From assembly GCF_004353925.1 (NCBI RefSeq), contig NZ_SMOK01000047.1, forward strand, positions 310,001-374,000: a stretch of DNA of 64,000 nucleotides, written 5' to 3'. Position numbers and translations under genes: made by a program. Source of the stretch: Pseudomonas sp. H9. Lineage in GTDB: Bacteria; Pseudomonadota; Gammaproteobacteria; Pseudomonadales; Pseudomonadaceae. Each line of letters begins with the position of its first letter. Position 1 is the stretch's first letter. This document shows positions 53,083-61,496 of this stretch, in pieces. The notes below the pieces were generated by a model, which did not search any database, was not told the origin of the DNA, and saw only the letters and a list, made by a program, of their open reading frames with translations.

Positions 53083-55764
53083 ATGACCGGATCTACCCAT
53101 GACGTGCTCAACCATCTGGTCATCGACAACCAGACATTCGCTTATGTCGATTTGCACAAACTACTTTCTCCCTCACAGGTGTCGAAGCTGCCTTACTCGA
53201 TACGCATCCTCCTGGAGAACGTTGCGCGTTGCTCGCCCCAAGCGCTGCCCTCGGTACTGATGCGTGCCATCGGCCAGGGCCCTGACTGCGAGGTGCCATT
53301 CCAGCCCAACCGCCTGATGTTCCATGACACTACGTGCCTGCCAGCACTGGCTGACTTCGCGGGCATGCGTGATGTGGTGGCGGAGCTGGGTGGCGACCCG
53401 CAAGCGATGAATCCATTGATTCCCGCCGTACTGACCATCGACCACTCGATGATTGTCGAGCGTTATGCGCAAGCGGATGCGTTGGAGCAGAACCTGGACA
53501 TCGACTTTCGCCGCAACAGTGAACGCTATCGCTTCATCAAGTGGGCGCAGAAGAGCCTCGACAACTTCGATGTCATCCCTCCGGGCACCGGCATCATCCA
53601 TCAGATGAACATGGAAGCACTGGCTCAGGTGGTATGGGAAACCGAAATGGCAGACGGTCAGCGGATGCTCCATCCGGATGATATGGTCGCCACTGACAGC
53701 CATACGCCGATGATCAACGCCATCGGTGTATTAGGGTGGGGCGTGGGTGGTCTCGAAGGTCAGGCGGCAATGGTCGGAGAACCTGTTCCGATCAGCTTTC
53801 CCCAGGTGATCGGTATTCGTGTGAGCAATAGGCTGCGAGCGGGTGTAACCGCCACTGACCTTTCATTGCATGTTGCCGAAATTTTGCGCAAGCGCTCGGT
53901 CGTGGGCAAATTTGTCGAATTTACCGGGCCTGGGCTTTGCACACTGAACTGGGCGGCTCGCGGCACTGTTGCCAATATGGCGCCTGAATATGGCGCCACG
54001 GTGGTGTTCTTCCCGTTCGACGCCGAAACCCTGTCGTACCTGCAGTTGAGCGGACGATCTGCGGCATTGCGCGAAAAAATCGTGAGTTACATGAGGGCAC
54101 AACCGTTATGGCGGCATGAGCATCTCGCCGAACCACAGTTCGACGAGTTGATCGAGCTCGATCTCGCCGCTGTCGAGCCCTGTGTCGCCGGGCCGCATCA
54201 GCCTCATCAGCGGCGCAGTCTGGCGAATGCCGGGGCGTCGTTTCGCAGTGAAGTCATGGGCGGGGAAAGTCTGATCGCTGGACAACAGTTTTTCGAGCCC
54301 TCGTTTGAGCAGGCGATCAGCCACGGCGCCGTGGTCATGGCAGCCATCACCAGTTGCACCAACACCGCAAACCCCTCGCAAATGATCCAGGCCGGCCTGC
54401 TCGCACGCAAAGCCCGCGAACTGGGACTCACGCGCAAACCGTGGGTCAAGACCTCATTGTCACCTGGCTCACAAGTGGTGGCCGACTATCTGGCCGAGGC
54501 TCGGCTACTCGAAGACTTCTCGGCCCTCGGATTCGACCTCGTGGGGTTCGGTTGCATGACCTGCATCGGCAACTCGGGGAAGCTTGAAGAACACGTCGAA
54601 GCCTTCGCCGATCAAGGCCTGAAGGGAGTTGTAGTACTGTCCGGTAACCGAAACTTCGAAGGCCGGGTCAACCCGAAAGTGCCGGCTGGTTATCTTGCCT
54701 CTCCAGCACTGTGCGTGGTCTATGCCATCGCCGGGACCATCGACATCGACCTTGAATCGCAGAGCCTGGGCCAAAGTTGCAGTGGCAAACCGGTTTATCT
54801 GCGAGACCTGATGCCCAGCGATGCCGAAGTCGCCGCCCAAGTCGCCGAAGTGGTCAAGCCTGTGTTTTTCCAGCAACGCCTCGCGACGATCTGGGACGGG
54901 CCACGCCAGTGGCAAGCGTTAACTGCCAATGGCAGTGTGCAATTTCCCTGGAACCCTGACTCGACCTACCTGCGCCGCCCTGCCTACCTCGCCGGGATCC
55001 AGGCCGAACCGAAAACCAGCCTGGCAATCAAGGGCGCACACGTATTAATGGTGTTGGGCGACAACATTACCACCGACCATATTTCCCCAGCCGGTGCCAT
55101 CCCGGCTAACAGCATGGCGGGGCAGTGGCTGTTGGAGCGCGCAGAGGCACCTCAAGACCTCAACCAATATTCCACGCGGCGCAGCAACCATGAAGTGATG
55201 CTGCGTGGTGCGTTCACCAACAAAAGCGTCAAGAACCTGCTCCTGGGTGATGAGCAAGCCGGTCAAGGTGCCTGGGCCTGGAATGCTGACCGTAGTGAAT
55301 GTTTGCCCTTGTACCAGGCAGCGAAAAGCTATGCGGACCGGCAGACGCCGATGGTGATATTCGCTGGCATCAACTATGGCGCCGGTTCAAGCCGTGACTG
55401 GGCTGCCAAGGCCCAGGCGTTGCTAGGCGTTAAAGCAGTTATCGCTCGAAGTATCGAGCGCATCCATCGCAGCAATTTGATCGGAATGGGGGTGATCCCG
55501 TTGCTGTTCAAATCTACCCTGCGTGTTGAGAGCCTGAACTTGCAAGGTGATGAGCAGCTCGATTTCATGGGGTTGGATGAGCTTATGGTCGGTGAAAACA
55601 CTGTGACCTTGATCATCAACAGAACGACAGGCGAACAGCAGCGCATCGAGTTGATTGCTCGCATCGATTCGCTTCAGGAGATTCGTTACCTGAACAACGG
55701 CGGTGTACTGCCCTTCGTCGTTCGCAAAGTGGTGGAGCGCACCTGCGCACGGCCAACTAAATGA
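53083..55764 (+). CDS. AcnA-type aconitase family hydratase (accessory copy)
   Basis: 893 residues starting 'MTGSTHDVLNHLVIDNQTFA'. The 4Fe-4S cysteines are in 'AITSCTNTANPSQMIQAG' and 'GCMTCIGNSGKLEEH'. Active-site stretches 'VATDSHTPMINAIGVLGWGVGG', 'DNITTDHISPAGAIP' and 'NYGAGSSRDWAAKAQALLGV' are intact, with Arg in 'VIARSIERIHRSNLIGMG'. Length equals AcnA. It should isomerise citrate/isocitrate or a close analogue. A full AcnA inside a hydrolase/transport locus, away from TCA genes, suggests a dedicated tricarboxylate substrate. The start is chosen on family length; the ribosome site is weak. Confidence 0.88.
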   Translation: MTGSTHDVLNHLVIDNQTFAYVDLHKLLSPSQVSKLPYSIRILLENVARCSPQALPSVLMRAIGQGPDCEVPFQPNRLMFHDTTCLPALADFAGMRDVVAELGGDPQAMNPLIPAVLTIDHSMIVERYAQADALEQNLDIDFRRNSERYRFIKWAQKSLDNFDVIPPGTGIIHQMNMEALAQVVWETEMADGQRMLHPDDMVATDSHTPMINAIGVLGWGVGGLEGQAAMVGEPVPISFPQVIGIRVSNRLRAGVTATDLSLHVAEILRKRSVVGKFVEFTGPGLCTLNWAARGTVANMAPEYGATVVFFPFDAETLSYLQLSGRSAALREKIVSYMRAQPLWRHEHLAEPQFDELIELDLAAVEPCVAGPHQPHQRRSLANAGASFRSEVMGGESLIAGQQFFEPSFEQAISHGAVVMAAITSCTNTANPSQMIQAGLLARKARELGLTRKPWVKTSLSPGSQVVADYLAEARLLEDFSALGFDLVGFGCMTCIGNSGKLEEHVEAFADQGLKGVVVLSGNRNFEGRVNPKVPAGYLASPALCVVYAIAGTIDIDLESQSLGQSCSGKPVYLRDLMPSDAEVAAQVAEVVKPVFFQQRLATIWDGPRQWQALTANGSVQFPWNPDSTYLRRPAYLAGIQAEPKTSLAIKGAHVLMVLGDNITTDHISPAGAIPANSMAGQWLLERAEAPQDLNQYSTRRSNHEVMLRGAFTNKSVKNLLLGDEQAGQGAWAWNADRSECLPLYQAAKSYADRQTPMVIFAGINYGAGSSRDWAAKAQALLGVKAVIARSIERIHRSNLIGMGVIPLLFKSTLRVESLNLQGDEQLDFMGLDELMVGENTVTLIINRTTGEQQRIELIARIDSLQEIRYLNNGGVLPFVVRKVVERTCARPTK

Positions 55765-55798
55765 AAATAATCTTCCACCGGCCTCCAGTGATGTTGTC

Positions 55799-56560
55799 AT
55801 GAACACGCGCAATCTATCCGTTACACCACAGGTCATGAATGATTTGGCCCCAACCGGCAGACTTCGTGCGGCAATCAATTACGGTAACCCGGTATTGGCC
55901 CAGCAAGGGCCGGACGGGTCGCCACAAGGCGTATCCGTAGCTTTGGCAAAGGCGCTGGCTAGCGAACTCGGGGTGGTGCTGGAGATGCTCACATTCGATG
56001 CCGCAGGCAAAGTATTCTCCGCGCTGGAAACCGGGGCCTGGAACATTGCGTTCTTGGCCATCGATCCGCTGCGAGAGGAGCAGATCGCCTTCAGCGAGCC
56101 CTACGTAATCATTGAAGGCACTTATCTCGTCGCTACCGACTCTGCGTATACAAGTGTTGTCGATCTCGATAAGCCCGGCTTGAGACTCGCAGTCGGGCAA
56201 GGCGCCGCTTACGATCTGTTCCTGACACGCACCTTGAAACATGCACAGTTGGAGCGCGCACAAACTTCAGCCTCGGCAGTGGATCTGTTCTGTCAATCGG
56301 GCCTGGATGCAGCCGCTGGTGTCAGGCAGCCGCTGCAAAAAATTGCTGAAGTCGACAGCCGCTATCGCGTGTTGCAAGACGCCTTCACTTCGATCCGTCA
56401 GGCGATGGCAGTGCCTCAGGGGCGTGAAGCAGGTGCGGCCTATGTGCAGCAATTCGTGGAACGAATGAAAGCGCAGGGCTTCATCCAGGCGGTGTTGGCG
56501 GATAATGGCCAACATGACGTGACCGTTGCACCGACGCGCCACAGCAGCCTGAAGCTATAA
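55799..56560 (+). CDS. Solute-binding-fold protein (SBP_bac_3) without signal peptide
   Basis: 253 residues starting 'MNTRNLSVTPQVMNDLAPTG'. The family core is 'GRLRAAINYGNPVLAQ...GVSVALAKALASELGV', 'AFLAIDPLREEQIAFSEPYV' and 'DKPGLRLAVGQGAAYDLFLT'. There is no hydrophobic N-terminal leader in this or the upstream frame, so it appears cytoplasmic, and no cognate His/Glu-type permease is encoded nearby. Solute-binding folds have been recruited as enzymes (for example cyclohexadienyl dehydratase). It starts 34 bases after the aconitase stop. Function unknown. Confidence 0.8.
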   Translation: MNTRNLSVTPQVMNDLAPTGRLRAAINYGNPVLAQQGPDGSPQGVSVALAKALASELGVVLEMLTFDAAGKVFSALETGAWNIAFLAIDPLREEQIAFSEPYVIIEGTYLVATDSAYTSVVDLDKPGLRLAVGQGAAYDLFLTRTLKHAQLERAQTSASAVDLFCQSGLDAAAGVRQPLQKIAEVDSRYRVLQDAFTSIRQAMAVPQGREAGAAYVQQFVERMKAQGFIQAVLADNGQHDVTVAPTRHSSLKL

Positions 56561-56609
56561 GCGCCCAGGTCACCACAACTACCGCCCGCCTCTACCTTCA
56601 AAACACGCC

Positions 56610-56644
56610 TCTAGAGCCCAGTCTTGCAGGCTGGGCCCTCTAGA
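56610..56644. repeat. Imperfect inverted repeat after the solute-binding-fold gene
   Basis: tctagagcccag and ctgggccctctaga pair with a two-base bulge around a 9-base loop. No T-tract, so it is a weak terminator candidate or an operator-like palindrome. Confidence 0.45.
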
Positions 56645-56709
56645 GAGCGCTGACGCAATTCCCTGATTGTCTGTGAGGCCACGCGTACAATTTAATTTAT
56701 TCGATAGCG

Positions 56710-56725
56710 TTATGTTATTACATAA
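56710..56725. promoter_or_regulatory. Palindrome upstream of the TonB receptor (Zur/Fur-like operator candidate)
   Basis: TTATGT-tatt-ACATAA is a perfect 6-bp-arm inverted repeat 60 bases before the receptor start. It resembles the core of the gammaproteobacterial Zur box (ATGTTAT...ATAA). A second, half-matching GAAATGTAATA lies at 56752-56762. It matches the 19-bp Fur consensus poorly. Regulation by a metal-responsive repressor is plausible but unproven. Confidence 0.35.
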
Positions 56726-56784
56726 GCCATTATTCGCACTCCAAGGAAAATGAAATGTAATACCATTACGAACGGAGACTCCAG

Positions 56785-58875
56785 GTGAACTATCGCACAC
56801 CGCTGCTGGCCGGGCTGACGCTGGGAATCATCGGCCAGCCGCTCTCAGCGGCAGAACCCTTGCTGCTGAACGAGACCTCGATCACCGACGCCTATATCGA
56901 AGAACGCGCCGACGGGCCGGTTAAAGGCTATCGCGCCACTCGCTCAGCCACCGCCACCCGCACCGATACCGACATCCGCGATACGCCGCAAAGCATCGAC
57001 GTGGTGCCAGCGCAGGTGATCAAGGACCTCAACATAACCCGCATCGACCGCGCCCTGGACTTTGCCGGTGGTGTGTCCCGGCAGAACAACTTCGGCGGCC
57101 TGACCTTTCTCAATTACAGTGTGCGCGGCTTTACCACAGGGGAGCTGTACAAGAACGGTTTCGCGATCAACCGCGGTAGCTACAGCGCGCCGGACACCTC
57201 CAACATCGAGCGTATCGAGGTGCTCAAAGGCCCGGCCGCCAGCCTCTACGGCCGTGGCGACCCTGGCGGGTTGGTCAACATCGTCACTAAGCGCCCGCAA
57301 GCCGAAGCGTTCAGCACGCTGAGCCTGAGTGCAGGCAGTTGGGACCGCTACCGCACCACGCTGGATGCCAACTCGCCGCTGGACAGCGAAGGTAATCTGC
57401 TCGGCCGGATCAACCTGGCGGTCGAGGACAACGACAGCTTCCGCGACTATGTTGGCAGCGAACGTCGCATCGTCAGCCCATCGCTGAGCTGGCAGCTATC
57501 ACCCGATACCCGGCTGATGATCGACACCGAGTTTTCCCGCACCGAGTCGGTGTTCGACCGTGGCATCCCGGCGGTCAACGGCGAGATGGGCTCGGTCAAG
57601 CGCTCGACCTTCCTCGGCGAGCCGAATGACGGCAAGATCCGCAACGACAACCAGACCCTCGACCTGGCGCTGGAACATTTCCTTAACGACAGCTGGAAGC
57701 TGCGCCTGGCCAACCACTACACCCAGGGCACACTCAAGGGCAACAGTTCCGAACCCCAGGCCCTGGTCGACACCACCATCAAGCGCTTCTACCGCGAGCG
57801 CGACTTCGAATGGAACGACAACATCACCCAGGCCGAACTGCATGGCCAGTTCGAACTGGGCGGCTGGCAGCATCAGACCCTGGCCGGGCTGGAGTACGAG
57901 AACTACCGCAACAGCCAGAAGTACCCGCAAAGCGCCACGTCGGCGGACTACGGCCTGGACATCTACAACCCGGTGTACGGCAAGCCCAAGCCGGCGATCA
58001 CCCGGGCCAACGACTTCTTCGAGCATACCGAGAGCTACGCCCTCAACCTGCAGGACCAGATCGCCTTCACCGAGCGCCTTCGCGGGCTGCTGGGCGTGCG
58101 CCTGGAGCACGTCGAACAGACCTCGCAAAACCGCACGACCGGAGTCAGCAACAGCCAGGAGAAAGATGTTGCGACGCCGCGCATCGGGCTGTTGTACCAG
58201 CTGACGCCGCAGGTCGGCGTGTTCGCCAACGCCTCGACTTCGTTCAAGCCGAACACCATCGGTACCCAAGGACAGGTGTACAAGCCCGAGAAGGGGCTGG
58301 GCTACGAAACCGGGCTCAAGCTCGACCTGCTCGACAGCCGCCTCGGCGCAACCATCGCCCTGTTTCATATCGACAAGGAAAACGTCATCACCACCGACGC
58401 CCTCGGTGACAGTATCGCCGCCGGAAAGGCACGCAGCCAGGGCCTTGACCTGCAGTTCAGCGGCCAGCTCACCGACGCCTTGCGGGTGATCGGCGCCTAC
58501 GCCTACATCGATGCCGAGGTCACCAAGGGCGACGCAGCCCTGCCCGAAGGCAGCGACCTGCTGGGCATCGCCCGCAACAGCGGCAGCCTGATGGGCGTGT
58601 ACGAATTCCAGAACGGCGCTCTGCGCGGCTCGGATGTGGGCGCAGCGTTCAACTATGTCGGCGAGCGCTCCGGTCAAGCCGGGAGCGACTTCACCCTGGA
58701 CGCCTACAGCACCGTCGACCTGATGGCGCACTACAAGGCCAGCGAACAGATCACCGTGGGCATGAACCTCAACAACCTGTTTGACCGCAAGTACTACGAA
58801 CGCTCGTACAACAGTTCCTGGGTACTGCCCGGTGAGCCACGTAACGTCAGCGTAAGCCTGACCTTAAACCTCTGA
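56785..58875 (+). CDS. TonB-dependent siderophore receptor
   Basis: 696 residues with GTG start ('VNYRTPLLAGLTLGIIGQP') and GGAGA upstream. A short signal peptide ends near 'LSAAEP'. The plug domain contains 'DTPQSIDVVPAQVIKDLN', 'NYSVRGFTTGELYKNGF' and 'NIERIEVLKGPAASLYGRGD', typical of the FhuA/FoxA-type receptor family. The barrel ends 'NNLFDRKYYERSYNSS...VSLTLNL', with Leu rather than the usual Phe at the C-terminus. There is no N-terminal signalling extension, so no FecI/FecR-type control. A DUF4198 protein follows after 14 bases. Confidence 0.92.
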   Translation: MNYRTPLLAGLTLGIIGQPLSAAEPLLLNETSITDAYIEERADGPVKGYRATRSATATRTDTDIRDTPQSIDVVPAQVIKDLNITRIDRALDFAGGVSRQNNFGGLTFLNYSVRGFTTGELYKNGFAINRGSYSAPDTSNIERIEVLKGPAASLYGRGDPGGLVNIVTKRPQAEAFSTLSLSAGSWDRYRTTLDANSPLDSEGNLLGRINLAVEDNDSFRDYVGSERRIVSPSLSWQLSPDTRLMIDTEFSRTESVFDRGIPAVNGEMGSVKRSTFLGEPNDGKIRNDNQTLDLALEHFLNDSWKLRLANHYTQGTLKGNSSEPQALVDTTIKRFYRERDFEWNDNITQAELHGQFELGGWQHQTLAGLEYENYRNSQKYPQSATSADYGLDIYNPVYGKPKPAITRANDFFEHTESYALNLQDQIAFTERLRGLLGVRLEHVEQTSQNRTTGVSNSQEKDVATPRIGLLYQLTPQVGVFANASTSFKPNTIGTQGQVYKPEKGLGYETGLKLDLLDSRLGATIALFHIDKENVITTDALGDSIAAGKARSQGLDLQFSGQLTDALRVIGAYAYIDAEVTKGDAALPEGSDLLGIARNSGSLMGVYEFQNGALRGSDVGAAFNYVGERSGQAGSDFTLDAYSTVDLMAHYKASEQITVGMNLNNLFDRKYYERSYNSSWVLPGEPRNVSVSLTLNL

Positions 58876-58889
58876 CCCAAAGGACGCTC

Positions 58890-59612
58890 ATGCATTCATC
58901 ACTGAAACTGGCCACCTTGTTGACCATGATGGTCAGCATCAACGCCACTGCCCACGGCCTGTGGACCGAACAGCGGCGCGGCACTATCGAGGCAGTGTAC
59001 GGCCACGGTGCCGAAGATAACGCCTACAAGCCTGAAAAGATCAAACGTGCCTGGGCGTTCGACGCCGCGGGTGAAATGGTCCCGGTCACCGTCGAACGCT
59101 TGGCAGACCACGCCGTTCTGCAGCCGCTCACTCCGCCTGCGGCCTTGGCCGTGGCTCTGGACAACGGCGCCTGGTCACAGCGCCCGGACAAACAATGGGT
59201 CAATCAGGACCGCACCCAGGTCAAGGACGCGATTGCCTCGACACACAGCCTGAAATACAGCTTGGCCATCTACCAGAGTGGAGCACATCTGCCGAAGCTG
59301 GACATGCTGCGCCTGGCGATTGTGCCCCTGAACGACCCACTGCAGGTAGGACCCGGCAAGACACTGCAAGTGCAAGTGCTGCTCGATGGCAAGCCAGCAG
59401 CGGATATCCCCTTGCAAGGGGACTACCGAGGCGCACCGAACCAGGTCAGCGCCACAACCGACAAGAATGGTCGGGCACAGATAACTGTACGCAACGAAGG
59501 CTTGAATATCATCGCAGCCCAAACCAACCTGCCGATGCCCGAAGGAGCGCCCGTGGCGCAACAGAGCCTGTTCAGCTCACTGACGTTCCTGGGTGAACCG
59601 CACCACGAGTAG
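58890..59612 (+). CDS. DUF4198 periplasmic protein
   Basis: 240 residues starting 'MHSSLKLATLLTMMVSINATA', with a signal peptide cut before 'HGLWTEQRRGTIEAVYGHGAE'. The mature N-terminal His and the C-terminal Ig-like domain ('GKTLQVQVLLDGKPAADIPLQ', 'ATTDKNGRAQITVRNEG') match DUF4198, a family associated with nickel, cobalt or other metal uptake. AAAGGA precedes the ATG, 14 bases after the TonB receptor stop, so the two are co-transcribed. It may help pass a metal or metal chelate in the periplasm. Confidence 0.85.
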   Translation: MHSSLKLATLLTMMVSINATAHGLWTEQRRGTIEAVYGHGAEDNAYKPEKIKRAWAFDAAGEMVPVTVERLADHAVLQPLTPPAALAVALDNGAWSQRPDKQWVNQDRTQVKDAIASTHSLKYSLAIYQSGAHLPKLDMLRLAIVPLNDPLQVGPGKTLQVQVLLDGKPAADIPLQGDYRGAPNQVSATTDKNGRAQITVRNEGLNIIAAQTNLPMPEGAPVAQQSLFSSLTFLGEPHHE

Positions 59613-59851
59613 TACAGCCTTGCCATGCCTGGGTCTACTTGCGCTTATCGGCGTACTCAAAATTGGAAAAGCCCATCTGACACATGGGCAGGGCCTTCAG
59701 GAGGAAACTGAACGAGGCCTATTTGAGCACTAATCGGTGAATCCCCGTTCAATCAATAATCACTTTATCTAATCAAACATTACGAGTATTCATTCAACTA
59801 ATATCGCCAGACACGGCAGACTGCGCCTCTCACCTTTACTGGAATTGATCG

Positions 59852-60253
59852 ATGACTGGCGAAAAATCCCTATCTGCGCTACTGCAAGGCATGAGCCCAT
59901 ACCTCAATGAGGGAGAGTATGTTTTTTGCAGTGTTGCCGACTTTTCAGGGCTTGCCCCCGACGAGATCATCGGTAGCTTTCGAGAGCAGGAAGGCCTCAC
60001 GCTGATTGTCGAGCGCAGTCGCGCCGAAGCACTGGGTTTGAAATACGACTTCGTGGCGGCGTGGATTACGCTCACCATCCACTCGGCGCTGGATGCGGTG
60101 GGACTGACGGCAGCCTTCTCTGCCGCCCTGGGCAATGCCGGAATCAGTTGCAACGTGATTGCTGCGTACTACCACGACCACGTTTTTGTGGGCGTCGCCG
60201 ACGCTCAGAAAGCTATGTCTGTTCTGGAAGGCTTGTCACGGTCTGGTGGGTAA
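59852..60253 (+). CDS. ACT-domain protein
   Basis: 133 residues starting 'MTGEKSLSALLQGMSPYLNE'. It looks like a stand-alone ACT-type regulatory domain protein: 'GEYVFCSVADFSGLAPDEIIG' and 'LIVERSRAEALGLKYDFVAAWITL' in the N-terminal part, 'DAVGLTAAFSAALGNAGISCNVIAAYYHDHVFV' (read in parts) in the ACT fold. Probably a small amino-acid sensor. It is the last host gene before the tRNA-Ser fragment and the genomic island. 239 bases without a gene precede it. Confidence 0.82.
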   Translation: MTGEKSLSALLQGMSPYLNEGEYVFCSVADFSGLAPDEIIGSFREQEGLTLIVERSRAEALGLKYDFVAAWITLTIHSALDAVGLTAAFSAALGNAGISCNVIAAYYHDHVFVGVADAQKAMSVLEGLSRSGG

Positions 60254-60400
60254 TAACCTTCGCCCAGCCAACCTCCGACAAGTGATAACGCATCACAACT
60301 AGGCAAAGTAAGCTGCGTAAAGGACGAGGTCAGGAAGCCTCAAATGGAGGGCAGTGAGGCGAGAGAGCAGTACAAATGGGTAATACAATTTAAAAACAAA

Positions 60401-60430
60401 AAGCCCCTGAACTTTTAGATTCAGGGGCTT
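60401..60430. terminator. Strong bidirectional terminator beside the tRNA-Ser fragment
   Basis: Perfect 11-bp stem (aagcccctgaa / ttcaggggctt) with an 8-base loop. T-tracts lie on both strands, the minus-strand one running TTTTTGTTTTT. It lies 10 bases beyond the CCA end of the tRNA fragment, the normal position of a tRNA terminator. Confidence 0.85.
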
Positions 60431-60439
60431 TTCGATGTA

Positions 60440-60500
60440 TGGCGGAGAGATAGGGATTTGAACCCTAGGTACTGTTGCCAGTACAACGGATTTCGAATCC
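60440..60500 (-). pseudogene. tRNA-Ser(CGA) 3' fragment, probable att site of an island
   Basis: Read on the minus strand from 60500 to 60440 it gives GGATTCGAAATCC (anticodon loop TTCGAAA, anticodon CGA), the long serine variable arm GTACTG-gcaa-CAGTAC, the T arm TAGGG-TTCAAAT-CCCTA and the acceptor strand TCTCTCC-G-CCA. The D arm and the 5' acceptor strand are missing. The 5' anticodon-stem strand is wrong: CAGGA faces TCCGT. The tRNA identity therefore breaks inside the anticodon stem, as expected for an attachment-site duplication. It is not a functional tRNA. Confidence 0.85.
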
Positions 60501-60604
60501 TGCCCTGGGGTCTCCGGTACGCAACACAACGCAGCGCAAAGCGTGCTATTTCAAAGGCTAGCAGTCGTTGCGTAGAGCTGCAATGCACTTGGTTGAGTTA
60601 CGTT

Positions 60605-60628
60605 ACGTACCTCGTGACGTACCTTGTG
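60605..60628. repeat. Tandem 12-bp direct repeat near the att site
   Basis: acgtacctcgtg followed directly by acgtaccttgtg, one mismatch. About 105 bases from the att core, a position where integrase arm-type or excisionase sites are usually found. Confidence 0.5.
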
Positions 60629-60671
60629 ACAGAGCACAAAGCGGGATTTTCACGACTGGGGCTGGGTGTGC

Positions 60672-61457
60672 TCACTGATCAGGCTGGGCGTCGGCGTTGC
60701 CTGGATCGGACGGCGGCTTTGTATCTATGGACGCTTGAAAGAATTTTATGTTTAACGTTATTGTTTCGTCGTAACTAATTACAAGATAATTGCCATCTAT
60801 GGGTACACCTATTTTCATTCTTTCTACTGTCGTCTCGGCCTTGTCAAACTTATCTAGCTCCCACCGAAATGCGCCACTTAAAATTAGCCTGTTCAGCTCC
60901 CCGTTATGCCTATCCACTACGTAATCGACCAACACCCCATAATATAGGATTGGTTTATCGCCGACATTTACTATGGCTGAAATAGCTATGATATCTGCCT
61001 CTTGCTTTAGGTCGGCACCCTGTAACATGTAGTACCAAGGGGCATCCATGCGTAGCAGCCAGCCAAACCAATAATCTTTTCGGTCTAGGCGATGTTTAAC
61101 GATCATCGTGCGGAGAAATGGAGGGACAAGCCAGCAGAAAAAATACAGACTTAGGAAATAAGATGTAATTCTTACAGTGTCTTTATATACAGCATCGAAC
61201 AAAGAAGCATCATCTTGGGACACTGATGATAGCAGCCTCATTAGTATTCTTATGTCGAGCGTGGAATCAAAAAAACACCACGCTATTGTTAGCCATAACA
61301 CATGCAGCACCAAGGTCCAAAGGAAAGCTTGCCCGACAACTCTACCGAACGGTGAGTAGTCGAAAGTCTCACGCTCCGCCTTTTTGAACTGCGCACGGAA
61401 AATAAATCCTGGCGAGACTATGAGAAATATTATAATCGCTGGGAGTGCGATTTCCAT
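60672..61457 (-). CDS. Island membrane protein of unknown function
   Basis: 261 residues starting 'MEIALPAIIIFLIVSPGFIF'. Three hydrophobic helices (about 1-20, 43-65 and 98-120) precede a soluble cytoplasmic domain of ~130 residues with 'DAPWYYMLQGADLKQEADII' and 'YYGVLVDYVVDRHNGELNRLIL'. The arrangement resembles DUF6338-type proteins, an assignment I hold loosely. It is AT-rich compared with the host genes. 39 bases downstream of a gene for a 61-residue protein on the same strand. It may be part of an accessory or defence operon. Confidence 0.7.
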   Translation of the reverse strand: MEIALPAIIIFLIVSPGFIFRAQFKKAERETFDYSPFGRVVGQAFLWTLVLHVLWLTIAWCFFDSTLDIRILMRLLSSVSQDDASLFDAVYKDTVRITSYFLSLYFFCWLVPPFLRTMIVKHRLDRKDYWFGWLLRMDAPWYYMLQGADLKQEADIIAISAIVNVGDKPILYYGVLVDYVVDRHNGELNRLILSGAFRWELDKFDKAETTVERMKIGVPIDGNYLVISYDETITLNIKFFQASIDTKPPSDPGNADAQPDQ

Positions 61458-61496
61458 TTCCAGTCTTCTTTATTTGAGCAGGTGGATTAGATAGCT

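Noticed and set aside
56700..56770. Classical Fur box before the TonB receptor
   Set aside because: Best alignment to the 19-bp consensus matches only about half the positions.
60440..60530. Functional tRNA on the minus strand
   Set aside because: D arm and 5' acceptor strand are absent and the anticodon stem mispairs; the GGAGA at 60512-60516 is a chance or relic match only.
60458..60778. 106-codon frame spanning the tRNA fragment and island edge
   Set aside because: Overlaps the tRNA remnant and the membrane-protein gene; no integrase-like motif.
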